Source of the DNA: Sedimentibacter sp. MB35-C1
GTDB taxonomy: Bacteria > Bacillota > Clostridia > Tissierellales > Sedimentibacteraceae
Length of the DNA: 64,000 nt
Assembly (NCBI RefSeq): GCF_030913635.1
Contig: NZ_CP133188.1
Span: forward strand, 1,674,001-1,738,000
Reading direction: 5' to 3'
Below are positions 1 through 9,939 of this stretch, one piece after another. Under the pieces are notes generated by a model that searched no databases, was not told where the DNA came from, and saw nothing but the letters and a program-made list of their open reading frames with translations. Both the position numbers and the translations under genes were made by a program. The number at the start of each line of letters is the position of its first letter. The first letter of the stretch is position 1.

Positions 1-624
1 CTTAGAAAAGTATCATATGTGGTATCGCTGAGTGCAAGTCACAATAAAGCAAACATAAATAGAACTCATGACGAATCATTTGCTGAGTTAAAGACAATCA
101 TGGACAACTACAAGGATTTAGATGTCTGCGTAGATGTTGCCACAACATTTGGATGCCCGTTTGAAGGCAAGTATTCAACTGATACGGTTCTAAGGTTTTT
201 AGACCGGATTGCAAAAATGGGTGTAAAGGAAATGTCTTTGGCTGATACAATTGGAATTGCCAATCCGAAGCAGGTAAGAGAAATTGTAACAGCAGCAGTA
301 AAAAAATTTCCCGAAATAGAATTTCAAGTGCATATTCATGACACAAGAAATATGGGTATGGTTAATACATTGACTGCTATTGAATCAGGGATAACAAAGG
401 TTCAATCTACTCTTGGCGGATTGGGAGGCTGCCCTTTTGCACCGGGAGCTTCAGGAAATACAGCAACAGAAGATTTGGCATACATGCTGAGTGACATGGG
501 ATATGAAACTGGAATTGATGTGGATAAACTTATTGAAGCTGCAAAATATGAAAAAAGCATCATATCCGGAAACTTTAGCGGACACCTTGTAAATATACAA
601 AAAGGAACACAATGCATTAACTAA
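1..624 (+). CDS. Hydroxymethylglutaryl-CoA lyase-type enzyme (5' partial)
   Basis: The reading frame is open from base 1, so the start lies outside the window and only the C-terminal ~207 residues are seen. The protein belongs to the DRE-TIM metallolyase (HMGL-like) family. An HIHDTRNMG segment carries the metal-binding HxH pair, and GGLGGCPFAPGASGNTATED is the signature loop of HMG-CoA lyase, including its catalytic cysteine. The family cleaves 3-hydroxy-3-methylglutaryl-CoA to acetyl-CoA and acetoacetate, or an analogous substrate. A strong hairpin follows the stop codon. The PrpR-type sigma-54 activator just downstream may regulate the catabolic operon that this gene ends; this is inferred from position only. 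The family call is firm, the exact substrate is not. Confidence 0.85.
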   Translation, partial: LRKVSYVVSLSASHNKANINRTHDESFAELKTIMDNYKDLDVCVDVATTFGCPFEGKYSTDTVLRFLDRIAKMGVKEMSLADTIGIANPKQVREIVTAAVKKFPEIEFQVHIHDTRNMGMVNTLTAIESGITKVQSTLGGLGGCPFAPGASGNTATEDLAYMLSDMGYETGIDVDKLIEAAKYEKSIISGNFSGHLVNIQKGTQCIN

Positions 625-630
625 TATAAA

Positions 631-667
631 TTGCGGATATTAAAGATAAATATCCGCAATTTTCTTG
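631..667 (+). terminator. Rho-independent terminator after the HMG-CoA lyase gene
   Basis: A 10-bp perfect stem (TTGCGGATAT at 631-640 with ATATCCGCAA at 650-659) is followed by a T-rich tract. Confidence 0.85.
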
Positions 668-810
668 TTTTGGTAAAAAACGAAAAAAATGATAGGGCTT
701 ATATATTTTGGTGCATATGGTATAATATTATTATAATTTTTATGATTAACAAAATCTGAACCAGCTTATGCTGATAAATATTTTACAAAAAATGAAAGGA
801 TGTTTTTTGA

Positions 811-2814
811 TTGATACAATTGGAAAAGAACCTGACTAAACAAAACAAGAAGGTTACTGAAATTACGATGATAGCACCAACTGTGCAGCTTGCTCAGAGA
901 ACTATGAAAATAATTAAGCAAAGAAATGAAGACATTAATGTATTTGTGCCTGCTTCAAAGGAGGATGTTCTTCATGATGCTGTTAGAATGGCTAAAAATC
1001 TTGTAAACGAAGGGGCTATGGTATTAATAAGCAGGAAAGGAACGGCTGCAGCATTTAGAGAAACTAAGTTAAATATTCCCGTAATCGCCATAAATGTATT
1101 ATTGTCAGATTACATTGAAGCTATAGAGATTGCTGAGAAGGAAAAAGGGATTATAGCTTTTTTTTCATATGATGAGATGGCAGAAGATGTTAAGAGCATA
1201 TGCAGAATGCTCCATATTGACGCCAGATTTTATACCTTTAAGAATGACAGTGACTGTAAAATAGTTGTAGAGCAAGCCATTGAAGAAGGGTCCGTTTTGG
1301 GGATCGGTGGTGTTATGACACAAAAATATGCAGATAAGTATAAACTCAGGCATATTACCCTAGAAAATTCAGAGGCTACGATAAACAATGCAATTGATAC
1401 AGCAAAACAAATTTTAGAAATACAAAAGGAAGAATTAAAAAAGCAAAACGAGTTGAAAATTCAGCTTGAAAGATACAAGGCAGTCCTTAATTTCACCCAT
1501 GATGCTATAATTGCCGTGGATGAAAAAGGCACAATAGACGTGATAAACTCAATAGCAGAAAATATAATTAACGTAAGCCCGGGATATGCAGTGGGCAAAA
1601 ACATAAAGCAAATTATACGAAATACTGACATGATACAGGCTCTTGAATCGAGAGAAAAAGAACTAAATCAGCTTATGAATATTAACGGAACTATGGTTTC
1701 TACAAACAGGATACCGATAATAGTAAACGACGATGTTAAAGGTGTAGTTGCCACATTTCAGGATGTGAAGGTAATTCAGGAAAATGAAAACAAGATAAGA
1801 AGAAGCCTTCATGAAAAAGGACTGGTTGCAAAATATAATTTTAAAGATATTAAGGGCGAATCTAAGAAACTAAAGAGTGCAATATCTATAGCAAAAAGCT
1901 ACGCATCTTCAGATTCCACGGTTCTAATAAGAGGAGAAACAGGTACGGGAAAAGAGCTTTTTGCCCAAAGTATTCACAATTTAAGCAAAAGAAAGAATGG
2001 ACCTTTTGTTGCAATAAACTGTGCATCTTTATCATCGAATCTTTTGGAGTCGGAACTGTTCGGTTATGTAGAAGGTGCATTTACAGGGGCTGTAAAGGGC
2101 GGGAAGATAGGGCTTTTTGAATTGGCTCACAAGGGAACCATATTCTTGGATGAAATTGGAGAAATTCCGATTGAGATTCAGGCACAGCTTCTGAGAGTGC
2201 TGCAGGAAAAAGAAATAAGAAAGGTCGGATCACTGAAAAAAATGCCTGTGGATGTAAGAGTAATAACGGCAACAAATAGGGATTTAATTGACTCAATAAA
2301 AGCTAATGCATTCAGGGAGGATTTATATTACAGAATAGGAGTGCTGAACCTAAATATTCCTCCATTAAGAGACAGAGATGGAGATATACTCCTTTTGAGC
2401 AAATTCTTTTTTGAAAAAAATATGGGCAAAGAACAAATCGAGTTTGTAGATGCTTTTTATCAGATAATGGACAGGGTTAAAGAGCATAAATGGTACGGCA
2501 ATATAAGAGAATTGCAAAACTTTATTGAGAGAGTTTGTGTTTTGTTGAAATATCACGGAAGCCAATATAATTTTAATCAGTTAATAATAGATGTACTTGC
2601 CATAGATCAAAGAGGCGGTGGTGAGGTTTACCCTTCAAAAGATGACAATTCACCAAAAGGGCTGGTAGCAAATGATCTGAATAAATGGGAGATAGAAAAA
2701 ATAACGGATGCTCTTATTTGTAATGAGCTGTCAATACAAAAGGCGGCAGATGAGCTGGGTATAAGCAGGACAACATTGTGGAGAAAAATGAAAAAATACA
2801 AAATAAATGTGTAA
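811..2814 (+). CDS. PrpR-type sigma-54-dependent transcriptional activator
   Basis: This 667-residue enhancer-binding protein activates sigma-54 RNA polymerase. The N-terminal ~190 residues resemble the PrpR_N sensory domain of propionate-catabolism regulators. A PAS domain follows (about 222-325), then the AAA+ sigma-54 interaction domain: Walker A GETGTGKE at 375-382, the sigma-54 contact loop GAFTGA at 422-427, and Walker B ending in D447-E448. A Fis-type helix-turn-helix ([19 protein letters not shown]) forms the C-terminus. The TTG start at 811 is supported by AAAGGA ending 10 bases upstream. It lies 187 bp after the HMG-CoA lyase gene. I saw no -24/-12 promoter in the gap, so its targets are probably upstream of this window. 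The ligand is unknown. Confidence 0.93.
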   Translation: MIQLEKNLTKQNKKVTEITMIAPTVQLAQRTMKIIKQRNEDINVFVPASKEDVLHDAVRMAKNLVNEGAMVLISRKGTAAAFRETKLNIPVIAINVLLSDYIEAIEIAEKEKGIIAFFSYDEMAEDVKSICRMLHIDARFYTFKNDSDCKIVVEQAIEEGSVLGIGGVMTQKYADKYKLRHITLENSEATINNAIDTAKQILEIQKEELKKQNELKIQLERYKAVLNFTHDAIIAVDEKGTIDVINSIAENIINVSPGYAVGKNIKQIIRNTDMIQALESREKELNQLMNINGTMVSTNRIPIIVNDDVKGVVATFQDVKVIQENENKIRRSLHEKGLVAKYNFKDIKGESKKLKSAISIAKSYASSDSTVLIRGETGTGKELFAQSIHNLSKRKNGPFVAINCASLSSNLLESELFGYVEGAFTGAVKGGKIGLFELAHKGTIFLDEIGEIPIEIQAQLLRVLQEKEIRKVGSLKKMPVDVRVITATNRDLIDSIKANAFREDLYYRIGVLNLNIPPLRDRDGDILLLSKFFFEKNMGKEQIEFVDAFYQIMDRVKEHKWYGNIRELQNFIERVCVLLKYHGSQYNFNQLIIDVLAIDQRGGGEVYPSKDDNSPKGLVANDLNKWEIEKITDALICNELSIQKAADELGISRTTLWRKMKKYKINV

Positions 2815-2967
2815 TTATAAATTCTCTCCAAGCATTAAATGTTATGAAATAGCGATAATTGTAAAATCTTGTATACAAATGATGAAAAATATGTAATAAT
2901 ATATAATATATTCTTCATTTTACTTTTTGTGGAGATTAAATTTTTTGCTTAAGAGGAGAAAAACAAT

Positions 2968-4041
2968 ATGAAAACATTTTTTAAGAGAGGTACGACATTA
3001 TTGTTAGTAGCTGCCATGTTACTGGCGATGGGGGCCTCTGCATTTGCCGCTGAGACTGAAACAGTTGAAGTGAAAGGCTACAGGGATGATTGGAGCTATA
3101 TGACAGAAGAAGAGATATCTGTTTTGCCGGCTCATTTTTCTGTAACAAATGTTATCAACACATTCGATGTAAAAGAGATTGACGAATTTATAGATGAAGG
3201 ACTTATAGTTAACCCTTCTTCAACTGTTACTCTGCTGGCGGAAGGAGGAGTTATATTTGATATTTATAAATTAACTTCAACGGCTGAAAATACATATGAA
3301 TATTATGATGAGGACAAGCTCCCTCTATTTGGAAAAGCCGTTATTTTTGTTGCTGATGAATCTGGAGAAGTAGATGAAAAAACCGTAGACGTATCAGAGC
3401 TTGAAAACTATGATGCTGAGTTTCCTATGTACCTTCCGGGGTGCAGTGTTGAATTAACAGAACCAGGTGATTACTTTGTTCTTTTCAGAGAAGAGGCAAT
3501 TGCCGGACAGGCCTCAGCTTTTATTAAAGTTGTTGGCGAGTCTGAGACTCAGAATGCACCTGAAGAAGCTACTGAAGCTACTGAAACTGCTGAACCTGAA
3601 ATTCCTGCCAGTGTATCTGCACTGCCTACAAGTTCCAAGGTTCTTGTAAACGGAGAAGAGGTTTCCTTTGAAGCATATAATATAGACGGTAATAATTATT
3701 TCAAGCTCAGAGATCTTGCTACAGCAATAAACGGTACAGAAAAACAATTTGAAGTTGAATGGAACAGTGAAAAAAATGCAATTAATTTAGTTTCGAACAA
3801 ACCGTATACTACAGTCGGAGGAGAGATGTCCAGTGGAAACAGTCAGGAAAAGACAGGAACCCTCAATACCGCAAAAATTTATAAAGATGGTGAAGAAGTT
3901 AAACTTACAGCTTATAATATTAATAATAACAATTATTTTAAATTAAGAGACATTGCACAATCATTCAATATTGGCATAACATGGGACGGTGAAACCATGA
4001 CAATAGGAATAGATACAACAATAGACTATATAGCAGAGTAA
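2968..4041 (+). CDS. Secreted protein with C-terminal copper-amine-oxidase-like stalk domains
   Basis: The 357-residue product opens with a textbook signal peptide (basic MKTFFKR, hydrophobic core, cleavage near ASAFAA, about residue 27), so it is exported. The central part (about 30-195) matches nothing I recognise. A Thr/Glu/Ala-rich linker at about 197-215 leads to two related segments, one with AYNIDGNNYFKLRDLA and one with AYNINNNNYFKLRDIA. These are the core of the 'stalk' (copper amine oxidase N-terminal-like) domain used by Gram-positive bacteria for wall or surface display. GAGGAGA lies 8 bases before the ATG. The GH18 protein at 62183-63589 carries a related C-terminal module. The gene ends at a terminator shared with convergent rsgA. 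Surface location is well supported; function is unknown. Confidence 0.8.
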   Translation: MKTFFKRGTTLLLVAAMLLAMGASAFAAETETVEVKGYRDDWSYMTEEEISVLPAHFSVTNVINTFDVKEIDEFIDEGLIVNPSSTVTLLAEGGVIFDIYKLTSTAENTYEYYDEDKLPLFGKAVIFVADESGEVDEKTVDVSELENYDAEFPMYLPGCSVELTEPGDYFVLFREEAIAGQASAFIKVVGESETQNAPEEATEATETAEPEIPASVSALPTSSKVLVNGEEVSFEAYNIDGNNYFKLRDLATAINGTEKQFEVEWNSEKNAINLVSNKPYTTVGGEMSSGNSQEKTGTLNTAKIYKDGEEVKLTAYNINNNNYFKLRDIAQSFNIGITWDGETMTIGIDTTIDYIAE

Positions 4042-4054
4042 TATAAGTAAATAA

Positions 4055-4085
4055 AAATTCCGGAAACATGTTCCGGAATTTTTCA
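4055..4085. terminator. Bidirectional terminator between the stalk-domain gene and rsgA
   Basis: A perfect stem (AATTCCGGAA at 4056-4065, TTCCGGAATT at 4071-4080) has A-rich and T-rich flanks, so it can end transcription from both convergent genes. Confidence 0.85.
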
Positions 4086-5150
4086 TTTTTTTTTGTTTTT
4101 TATATATTTTTTGGCGTTTTTTATTCCGCCGAAATCTTTAAACATTTCCTTGACCTTTTTTTCTTCTATTTGCTTTGACGTCAGGCCCTCATAGTTTGCT
4201 TCTTTTTTTAACTTGAAATAGTTTAAAAGTCTGCTTTCCGAAAGCGTGCCGTTTTTTATTGCTTCTTTTACGGCACATCCCGGTTCCTTTGTATGTGTGC
4301 AGTCATTAAACCTGCAGCCGGTGGAAAGTTCGTCAATATCCGAAAATGTTTTGGACAAATCAGTGCTTTCAATTCCCAGTTCTCTCATTCCGGGTGTATC
4401 TATTACGGCACCGCCTGACTTAAGAGCAATCAGCTCTCTTTTTGTGGTTGTATGCCTGCCTTTATCATCTCCGCGTATGCCTTGCGTAGCAAATAGATTT
4501 TCCCCTGCAAGTTTATTGACAAGTGTAGACTTTCCGACGCCTGAAGAGCCTATAAAGGCAACAGTCATTCCATTTTTTATACATGCTCTTACTGCTGCTA
4601 ATCCGTCCTCGGTCATACTTGATGTTACTATTATATCCACACCCAGCGCCACTGTTTCCAGCTGGGGTAATATATCTCCCAAATTATCGCACAGGTCTGA
4701 TTTTGTTAGGACTACTACAGGCGTTGCGCCTCCATCCCATGCAACTCCTATATATCGTTCGAGTCTTCGTAGATTGAAATCATTATTAAGACTCATACAT
4801 ATAAAGACTAAATCGATATTTGCTGCAACGACCTGACTGTCGCAGGACGTGCCGGCAGCTTTTCTTGTAAATGAACTTTTCCTTGTTAGAACATGGTGTA
4901 TGATTGAATTACCGTCATCAATTTCATCGAGCATAACAAAATCTCCTACGGCAGGATAATCAGAAATACTAAAAGCATTATGACGAAATTTTCCTGAAAT
5001 TTGTGCTTTTTTTTCTCCTTTTTCTGTAATTACTCTGTACAGTCCCTTGTCTTGAGAAGCAATTCTACCAACAGTTAAGTTCTCATGCATACGAGACTCA
5101 TTAACAAACCTTTCGTTGAGTCCGTAATCTTCCATATTAATTTTATTCAA
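4083..5150 (-). CDS. rsgA: Ribosome small-subunit biogenesis GTPase RsgA
   Basis: RsgA (YjeQ) is a circularly permuted GTPase that checks late 30S subunit maturation. The 355-residue product shows the permuted order: an N-terminal OB-fold region (about 25-95), then G4 TKSD (149-152), G1 GSSGVGKST (201-209) and G3 DTPG (251-254). A C-terminal zinc knuckle follows with C279, C284, H286 and C292. It is somewhat longer than the usual ~295-residue RsgA, with extra sequence at both ends, the C-terminal one lysine-rich. The start is TTG at 5150 (complement), with AGGAGG five bases upstream in the transcript. It stands alone, not in the prpC-prkC operon where rsgA often sits in Firmicutes, so it may be a second copy. 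Confidence 0.93.
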   Translation of the reverse strand: MNKINMEDYGLNERFVNESRMHENLTVGRIASQDKGLYRVITEKGEKKAQISGKFRHNAFSISDYPAVGDFVMLDEIDDGNSIIHHVLTRKSSFTRKAAGTSCDSQVVAANIDLVFICMSLNNDFNLRRLERYIGVAWDGGATPVVVLTKSDLCDNLGDILPQLETVALGVDIIVTSSMTEDGLAAVRACIKNGMTVAFIGSSGVGKSTLVNKLAGENLFATQGIRGDDKGRHTTTKRELIALKSGGAVIDTPGMRELGIESTDLSKTFSDIDELSTGCRFNDCTHTKEPGCAVKEAIKNGTLSESRLLNYFKLKKEANYEGLTSKQIEEKKVKEMFKDFGGIKNAKKYIKNKKK

Positions 5151-5422
5151 TGCATCCTCCTGAAATGTAAGTGATTATACGGAGGCATAGGATTATAGTT
5201 TATATACCTCCGGGTTTTCTGTTGAATTTTCTATTAATGCAAAAATCATAATGCAACACTCCCTTCTTGTGAGATATTTGTAAGAATATTTTATAATAAA
5301 ACGTAATTAAATTCAATAAAATCCTTGAAAAAAGCATAAATTGTTTATAAACACTCCTTTAGCAGTTTAAAATAAAAATTGCAGGGTACTTATAACATAA
5401 AAAGAGGATGGGAGCTGGAATT

Positions 5423-7006
5423 TTGAAAACTAAGTGCTGTTCAAGACATTTGTGCAAACGTATGATAAATTATTTTTTTCGCAACCAATCAATTGCTATT
5501 GTGCTGAAGTATGGGATATTTGGATCGCTTTGGGTTGTTTTGTCAGATTCTGTTCTTGAAGTTTTTGCTGGTGATTTCGAAATATATAAAAATTTACAGA
5601 CATATAAAGGCTGGATTTTTATCTTTCTTACAATGATAATAGTGTATATTTTAATAAATAAAAGGGAGAAAAGAATAATAAATGCAACAGGAGAATCATC
5701 CAAGGCGATAAGAGAATTGAGGCATATGGCGTATTATGACACTTTGACTGGATTGCCAAACAGAGCTATGTTTGTAAGCAAAATTAAAAATCTTGTCAGT
5801 AGTTCAAGGCAGAAGTTTGCGATTGCATTTTTAGATATAGATAACTTTAAATACATAAATGATACATTGGGACATTACATAGGAGATGATTTCCTAAAAT
5901 TTATGGCACACAAAATGTCAAAAGAAATAAAGGCACCGGATATGGTAGCAAGACTTGGAGGAGATGAATTTGCAATATTAATAAGAAGTTTTGAAACCAA
6001 GGATATATTGCTTAACAGATTGGAAAATATAAAAAACAGTATAGGAAACACTTGGAATTCAGGCAGCAGGGAATTTTATATATCCATGAGCATAGGTATT
6101 GCGGTATATCCAGATGACGGCTACGATTTTGACACGTTGCTTAAGCATTCTGACATAGCAATGTATGCAGCAAAAAAAGAAGGAAAAAACAAGATGTTTT
6201 TTTATGAGGAAGATATTCATTACGAGACGATATGGCATATACAGATGGCAAATAAATTGCAAAAGGGCTTGGATTGCAATGAATTTGAACTGAATTACCA
6301 ACCTCAGGTACAGCTGAGCACAGGAGATATAATAGGCACAGAAGCACTTGTAAGGTGGAATCACCCTCAGGAAGGTTATATTTCTCCGGCGGATTTTATT
6401 CCAGTAGCAGAAATAACAGGACAGATATATGAGTTGGAGAGGCGCATAATAAAGAATGTATTAATTCAGAAGAAAAAATGGGAAGAACAGGGCCTGAATG
6501 ATTTAGAATTATCACTAAACCTGTCCGGAAAATCACTTATAAGTAATTCAAGTTTCAGACAAATAGAAGAAATATTTTCTGACTACGATGTGGACTATTC
6601 AAATATTGTTATAGAAATAACCGAAACAGCGGCAATTACACATATTGATACAGCAATAGAAAGATTAAATATATTAAAAGCAAAAGGTTTAAAAATTGCA
6701 TTGGACGATTTTGGAACAGGATATTCTTCCCTGACATATTTAAGGAGGCTTCCGATTGATATTGTTAAGCTTGATAAGAGTTATATAGGAAACGGTGATA
6801 AAAAAGACATATCAATAATTAAATTTATAGTATCTCTTGCGCATGACTTGGGTATCAGAGTTATAGCAGAAGGGATAGAAACAATTGAACAGTATGATTA
6901 TCTTAGAACTATAGAATGTGAATGCGGGCAAGGGTACTATTTAGGGCGCCCGATGTATATTGATGAACTAAATGAGCTGTTGACGGAGAAATTCGAGCAA
7001 AAATAA
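5423..7006 (+). CDS. Membrane-anchored GGDEF-EAL protein (c-di-GMP turnover)
   Basis: Two N-terminal membrane helices (about 24-44 and 63-80) anchor a GGDEF domain followed by an EAL domain. The GGDEF motif is intact, so cyclase activity is possible, but the inhibitory I-site arginine is replaced (KAPD instead of RxxD). The EAL domain keeps the residues expected of an active c-di-GMP phosphodiesterase: EALVRW, the Asn of LNLSG, the Glu of EITET, DDFGTGYSS, KLDKSYI, AEGIET and GQGYYLGRP. I chose TTG at 5423 because GGAG lies 8 bases before it; ATG at 5408 is also in frame but its purine tract touches the start codon. The gene is monocistronic. Which activity dominates cannot be read from sequence. 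Confidence 0.92.
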   Translation: MKTKCCSRHLCKRMINYFFRNQSIAIVLKYGIFGSLWVVLSDSVLEVFAGDFEIYKNLQTYKGWIFIFLTMIIVYILINKREKRIINATGESSKAIRELRHMAYYDTLTGLPNRAMFVSKIKNLVSSSRQKFAIAFLDIDNFKYINDTLGHYIGDDFLKFMAHKMSKEIKAPDMVARLGGDEFAILIRSFETKDILLNRLENIKNSIGNTWNSGSREFYISMSIGIAVYPDDGYDFDTLLKHSDIAMYAAKKEGKNKMFFYEEDIHYETIWHIQMANKLQKGLDCNEFELNYQPQVQLSTGDIIGTEALVRWNHPQEGYISPADFIPVAEITGQIYELERRIIKNVLIQKKKWEEQGLNDLELSLNLSGKSLISNSSFRQIEEIFSDYDVDYSNIVIEITETAAITHIDTAIERLNILKAKGLKIALDDFGTGYSSLTYLRRLPIDIVKLDKSYIGNGDKKDISIIKFIVSLAHDLGIRVIAEGIETIEQYDYLRTIECECGQGYYLGRPMYIDELNELLTEKFEQK

Positions 7007-7084
7007 AGTGGTTTGATTTTATGTAATATTTAAAAAAATTTGCAATTATGATACAATGTAGTAAAACTAAATTAGGAGATTAAA

Positions 7085-7345
7085 TTGAAAACAGAAAATT
7101 ATAAATTTTTCCAAAACACCAAATGCGAATATTTTCCGTGCCATAAAACTTCCGATGAGGAAAGCTTTAACTGTCTTTTTTGCTATTGTCCATTGTACAT
7201 GCTTAAAGATGAATGTGGAGGAAATTATGTTGTGAATCATGGCATAAAGGACTGCACAAACTGCCTTGTCCCACATTCGAAAGGAAGCTATGAAAGGATT
7301 ATGGCAAAGATGAAGGAGGTTATTAAAAGAGGAAGTGATTTTTAA
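7085..7345 (+). CDS. Cysteine-rich small-domain protein
   Basis: This 86-residue protein has eight cysteines in an ordered pattern: one near residue 14, another at 19, a CLFCYC block, then DEC and CTNCL, with conserved histidines. It resembles the 'cysteine-rich small domain' family, which probably binds metal or an Fe-S centre and sometimes occurs near cobalamin genes. No cobalamin gene is seen here. The TTG start has AGGAG six bases upstream. It precedes the two RMD1-family genes in the same direction, about 100 bp away. The role is unknown. Confidence 0.75.
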   Translation: MKTENYKFFQNTKCEYFPCHKTSDEESFNCLFCYCPLYMLKDECGGNYVVNHGIKDCTNCLVPHSKGSYERIMAKMKEVIKRGSDF

Positions 7346-7451
7346 TTGTTATTAACACTGTTAGAAAAGATAGAAACTGATTGGCAATAATTAAATATAT
7401 GATTAATAAGGCTAAAATTACATATGATATAAAAAATGAGCGGTGGTTATT

Positions 7452-8276
7452 ATGAATGATTTGAGCTTTAAAACTTATGCAGTAACTAATGAAATAGAAC
7501 TTAATAAGATAGCTGTTGAATGTAATATAAAGAAAAAATATACATGGGAAGAACCGCTTATGCTTCAGGACTCAGTTCTGGAAATGGTAATAGGCGAGCA
7601 AGCCTATGAAAATGAAATGATTTTAGTTTTTTCATTCGGTAGCATAGTATTTATTAACTCCGATAAAAAGCACACCGAAATTTTTATGAAATATATTAAA
7701 AAAATTAAGACTGATATAGACATTGAGCATTATGAAAAATTTAAGGATGACTATGCTCTGCATTTAACTGAGGGAGAAGAATTAGAATGCACAGATGAAT
7801 ATGTTCAGGTTCCGCATAATGAGCTGTTTTATCCTGAGCTTATTGCCATTGTAATTGCAAAATCAGTAGCCTTGGAAAGAATTGAAGAGCAGCTGGGGAA
7901 AATTCTTGACAATATCGAAATTAAAATTGATAATCTGGAAAAGGGAAAGCTGAATATAGGGAATAAAGAGCTTGCTAAGACTATATCTCGAATAGTAAGA
8001 CATGAATACAATACAATTGCATATATAATGATACTTGATAAGCCTGACATTACTTGGATTAACAGCAATGCAGCGCTGTTTTACGAACAGATGTCTGATT
8101 TTTTTGAATTGAACGACAGATATGAAGTAATTAAAAACAAGACGGAAATTCTTAAAAGCATTGTTGATGGGCTCGCTGATATAAGCAGTTCTATACGCGG
8201 ACTCTTTTTAGAATGGATTATAATTATTTTAATAGTTATAGAAGTTATCCTGATGTTTCTTGATTTGTTCAGGTAA
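7452..8276 (+). CDS. RMD1/YagE (DUF155) family membrane protein, first of a tandem pair
   Basis: The product (274 residues) has the DUF155/RMND1 family features: an N-terminal mixed domain with VFSFGSIVFIN, a middle helical region beginning near ALERIEEQLGKILDNIE, and a single C-terminal membrane helix (last ~20 residues). Family members in eukaryotes are mitochondrial inner-membrane proteins involved in mitochondrial translation; the bacterial role is not established. ATG at 7452 is preferred over GTG at 7443 because GCGGTGG sits five bases before it. The stop codon lies 10 bases before the ATG of a clearly homologous gene, so the two are co-transcribed and arose by tandem duplication. Confidence 0.8.
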   Translation: MNDLSFKTYAVTNEIELNKIAVECNIKKKYTWEEPLMLQDSVLEMVIGEQAYENEMILVFSFGSIVFINSDKKHTEIFMKYIKKIKTDIDIEHYEKFKDDYALHLTEGEELECTDEYVQVPHNELFYPELIAIVIAKSVALERIEEQLGKILDNIEIKIDNLEKGKLNIGNKELAKTISRIVRHEYNTIAYIMILDKPDITWINSNAALFYEQMSDFFELNDRYEVIKNKTEILKSIVDGLADISSSIRGLFLEWIIIILIVIEVILMFLDLFR

Positions 8277-8286
8277 GGTGAGGCTT

Positions 8287-9096
8287 ATGAATGTAAAAAT
8301 ACTTAACACATTTAAAGTTGCCGCAAGAATTTCGCTTATTCAGGTTGCTTCACATTTTAATTTTAAGCAGGATGCCGGATGGAAAGAATTTATTAAAATT
8401 GGGAGCAGTGAACTTGAGAAAGTATTTATGTACAGTATCAAGGACAAATATGTTTATTTGTACAAATATGGATGCATAACATTTGTTAATTTTAAGCATC
8501 ATGAAATATTTTATTTTTTTGAGTATCTGTCTAAAATATATGTAGATATTGATAATACGATGCTTTCAAAATTTACTGATACATATGTGTTGAACGTATC
8601 TGATAACAGTATGGTAAATTTGGATGGAGTGGAGGAAAACTACGAATTTAGCGGTATTATGCTTGATATAATCTCAACAGTGCAGGCTAAATCAACAGAA
8701 ATACATAAAATCGAAGCTGAACTTAATAAGGTCCTGGATGATGCAGAAAAGCTGATAAATTACTTAAATAAAGGAAGGCTGATAGCAAATTCGAGAAATG
8801 TTATATCTACTATTGCTCAATGCACCCGGTTTAAATACAGAACTATTGAAAGCGTAAGACTTCTTGACAGACCGCCTGAATTTTCTAAAACAATAGAAAC
8901 TCGAAATCTGTTTAACATTGTAAGTAAATCTTTTGAACTTGATGACAGATATTTGGATATGCTTAACAGGATGGAAGTATTGGACTCTATAACTGAGGAA
9001 TATTTCAACTTTAAGCATAACCAGTCGGAAAAGAGATTACTGATATTTGAAATAATACTTTTGGCATTGTTTCCAATTATGTATTTTATAGGATAG
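8287..9096 (+). CDS. RMD1/YagE (DUF155) family membrane protein, second of a tandem pair
   Basis: This 269-residue protein is a diverged paralogue of the gene immediately upstream. Both share a YGCITFVNFKHHEIF-like strand, a helical segment with IEAELNKVLDDAEKLI, the phrase SFELDDRYLDML and a C-terminal membrane helix (LLIFEIILLALFPIMYFIG). The ATG at 8287 is chosen because GGTGAGG ends three bases before it; reading up to 8260 would overlap the previous gene. The charged middle region suggests a coiled coil, so the two paralogues may form a hetero-oligomer on the membrane. That is inference. Confidence 0.78.
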   Translation: MNVKILNTFKVAARISLIQVASHFNFKQDAGWKEFIKIGSSELEKVFMYSIKDKYVYLYKYGCITFVNFKHHEIFYFFEYLSKIYVDIDNTMLSKFTDTYVLNVSDNSMVNLDGVEENYEFSGIMLDIISTVQAKSTEIHKIEAELNKVLDDAEKLINYLNKGRLIANSRNVISTIAQCTRFKYRTIESVRLLDRPPEFSKTIETRNLFNIVSKSFELDDRYLDMLNRMEVLDSITEEYFNFKHNQSEKRLLIFEIILLALFPIMYFIG

Positions 9097-9129
9097 CTTT
9101 ATTTAATGTTATTACCGTGCCATAAAGGA

Positions 9130-9786
9130 TCATAGGTACAACTTTGCAGCATAGTAAATCAGCAAATGGAGAGGGTACACCGCATAAAACGATATTTGTA
9201 AAAATTTATTTTTCGCCCCGAGAGATCCATTATATTTATAGATAAAAGGTAACGCCAGAAGAGACAGTTGTTGAATAAAAACGGAAGAAAAATTTACTAT
9301 TATCATCACTATTGAGGTAATAATAAATTTTTTTGGTTTTTCTTGATTTCTGGTGAAATAGAAAGTGAGAATATATACAATACCCATTGCATCGTAATCG
9401 ACTTTTAGCAACACCGCCAGAATACAGGCAGATATAATTACCGCAGTGTTGTTGAATTTAAATCTTTCCACCTTATTATCCAATATGTAAATGGTAATTA
9501 AACCTATGAACAAAGTGAAAAATATATTTTGATGAACAAATCCTACCTGATTAAAAAAAGCCAAATCAAAAGGTATTTCAGAAATCAGTGCAAATAATAA
9601 AAGTCTCTGTGCATATTTTTTGAAATTGCTTGTGTGAAAATAGCCTTCTACTAACAGAAAGCAATAAATAGGAAAAGCAATTCTACCTATCATTCTAAAA
9701 ATCATCATATCTTCTTGAAAGATTGCTCCGTAATGATCTATAATCATAGTAACAAGGGCAATTATTTTTAATGCAAATACATTCAT
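9130..9786 (-). CDS. TraX-family integral membrane protein
   Basis: The 218-residue product is almost entirely membrane helices and begins with the TraX-type sequence ALKIIALVTMIIDHYG, followed by IGRIAFPIYCFLLVEGY and a polar AQRLLLFALISEIPFDL segment. TraX of the F plasmid is needed for N-terminal acetylation of pilin; chromosomal homologues in Firmicutes are widespread without any conjugation genes and belong to the acyltransferase-3-like membrane proteins. No pilin or conjugation gene is nearby. GGAGA precedes the ATG by five bases. It converges on the DUF155 pair. Family assignment is good, the substrate is unknown. Confidence 0.85.
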   Translation of the reverse strand: MNVFALKIIALVTMIIDHYGAIFQEDMMIFRMIGRIAFPIYCFLLVEGYFHTSNFKKYAQRLLLFALISEIPFDLAFFNQVGFVHQNIFFTLFIGLITIYILDNKVERFKFNNTAVIISACILAVLLKVDYDAMGIVYILTFYFTRNQEKPKKFIITSIVMIIVNFSSVFIQQLSLLALPFIYKYNGSLGAKNKFLQISFYAVYPLHLLIYYAAKLYL

Positions 9787-9939
9787 ATCATTCTCCGAAA
9801 ATAAATATAACTAATTATATAAGGGATATTCAATTAATACAAGAGTTTAAACGATAATGTAATAATTCAATAATAATAACAAAACTATTTTAATTTGTGA
9901 TATAATAATAGCGCATAATATTTTATCTGAGAGGTACAT

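Noticed and set aside
4246-4836. 196-codon plus-strand frame opposite rsgA
   Set aside because: It is the antisense shadow of rsgA, whose motifs are complete, and it has no ribosome site.
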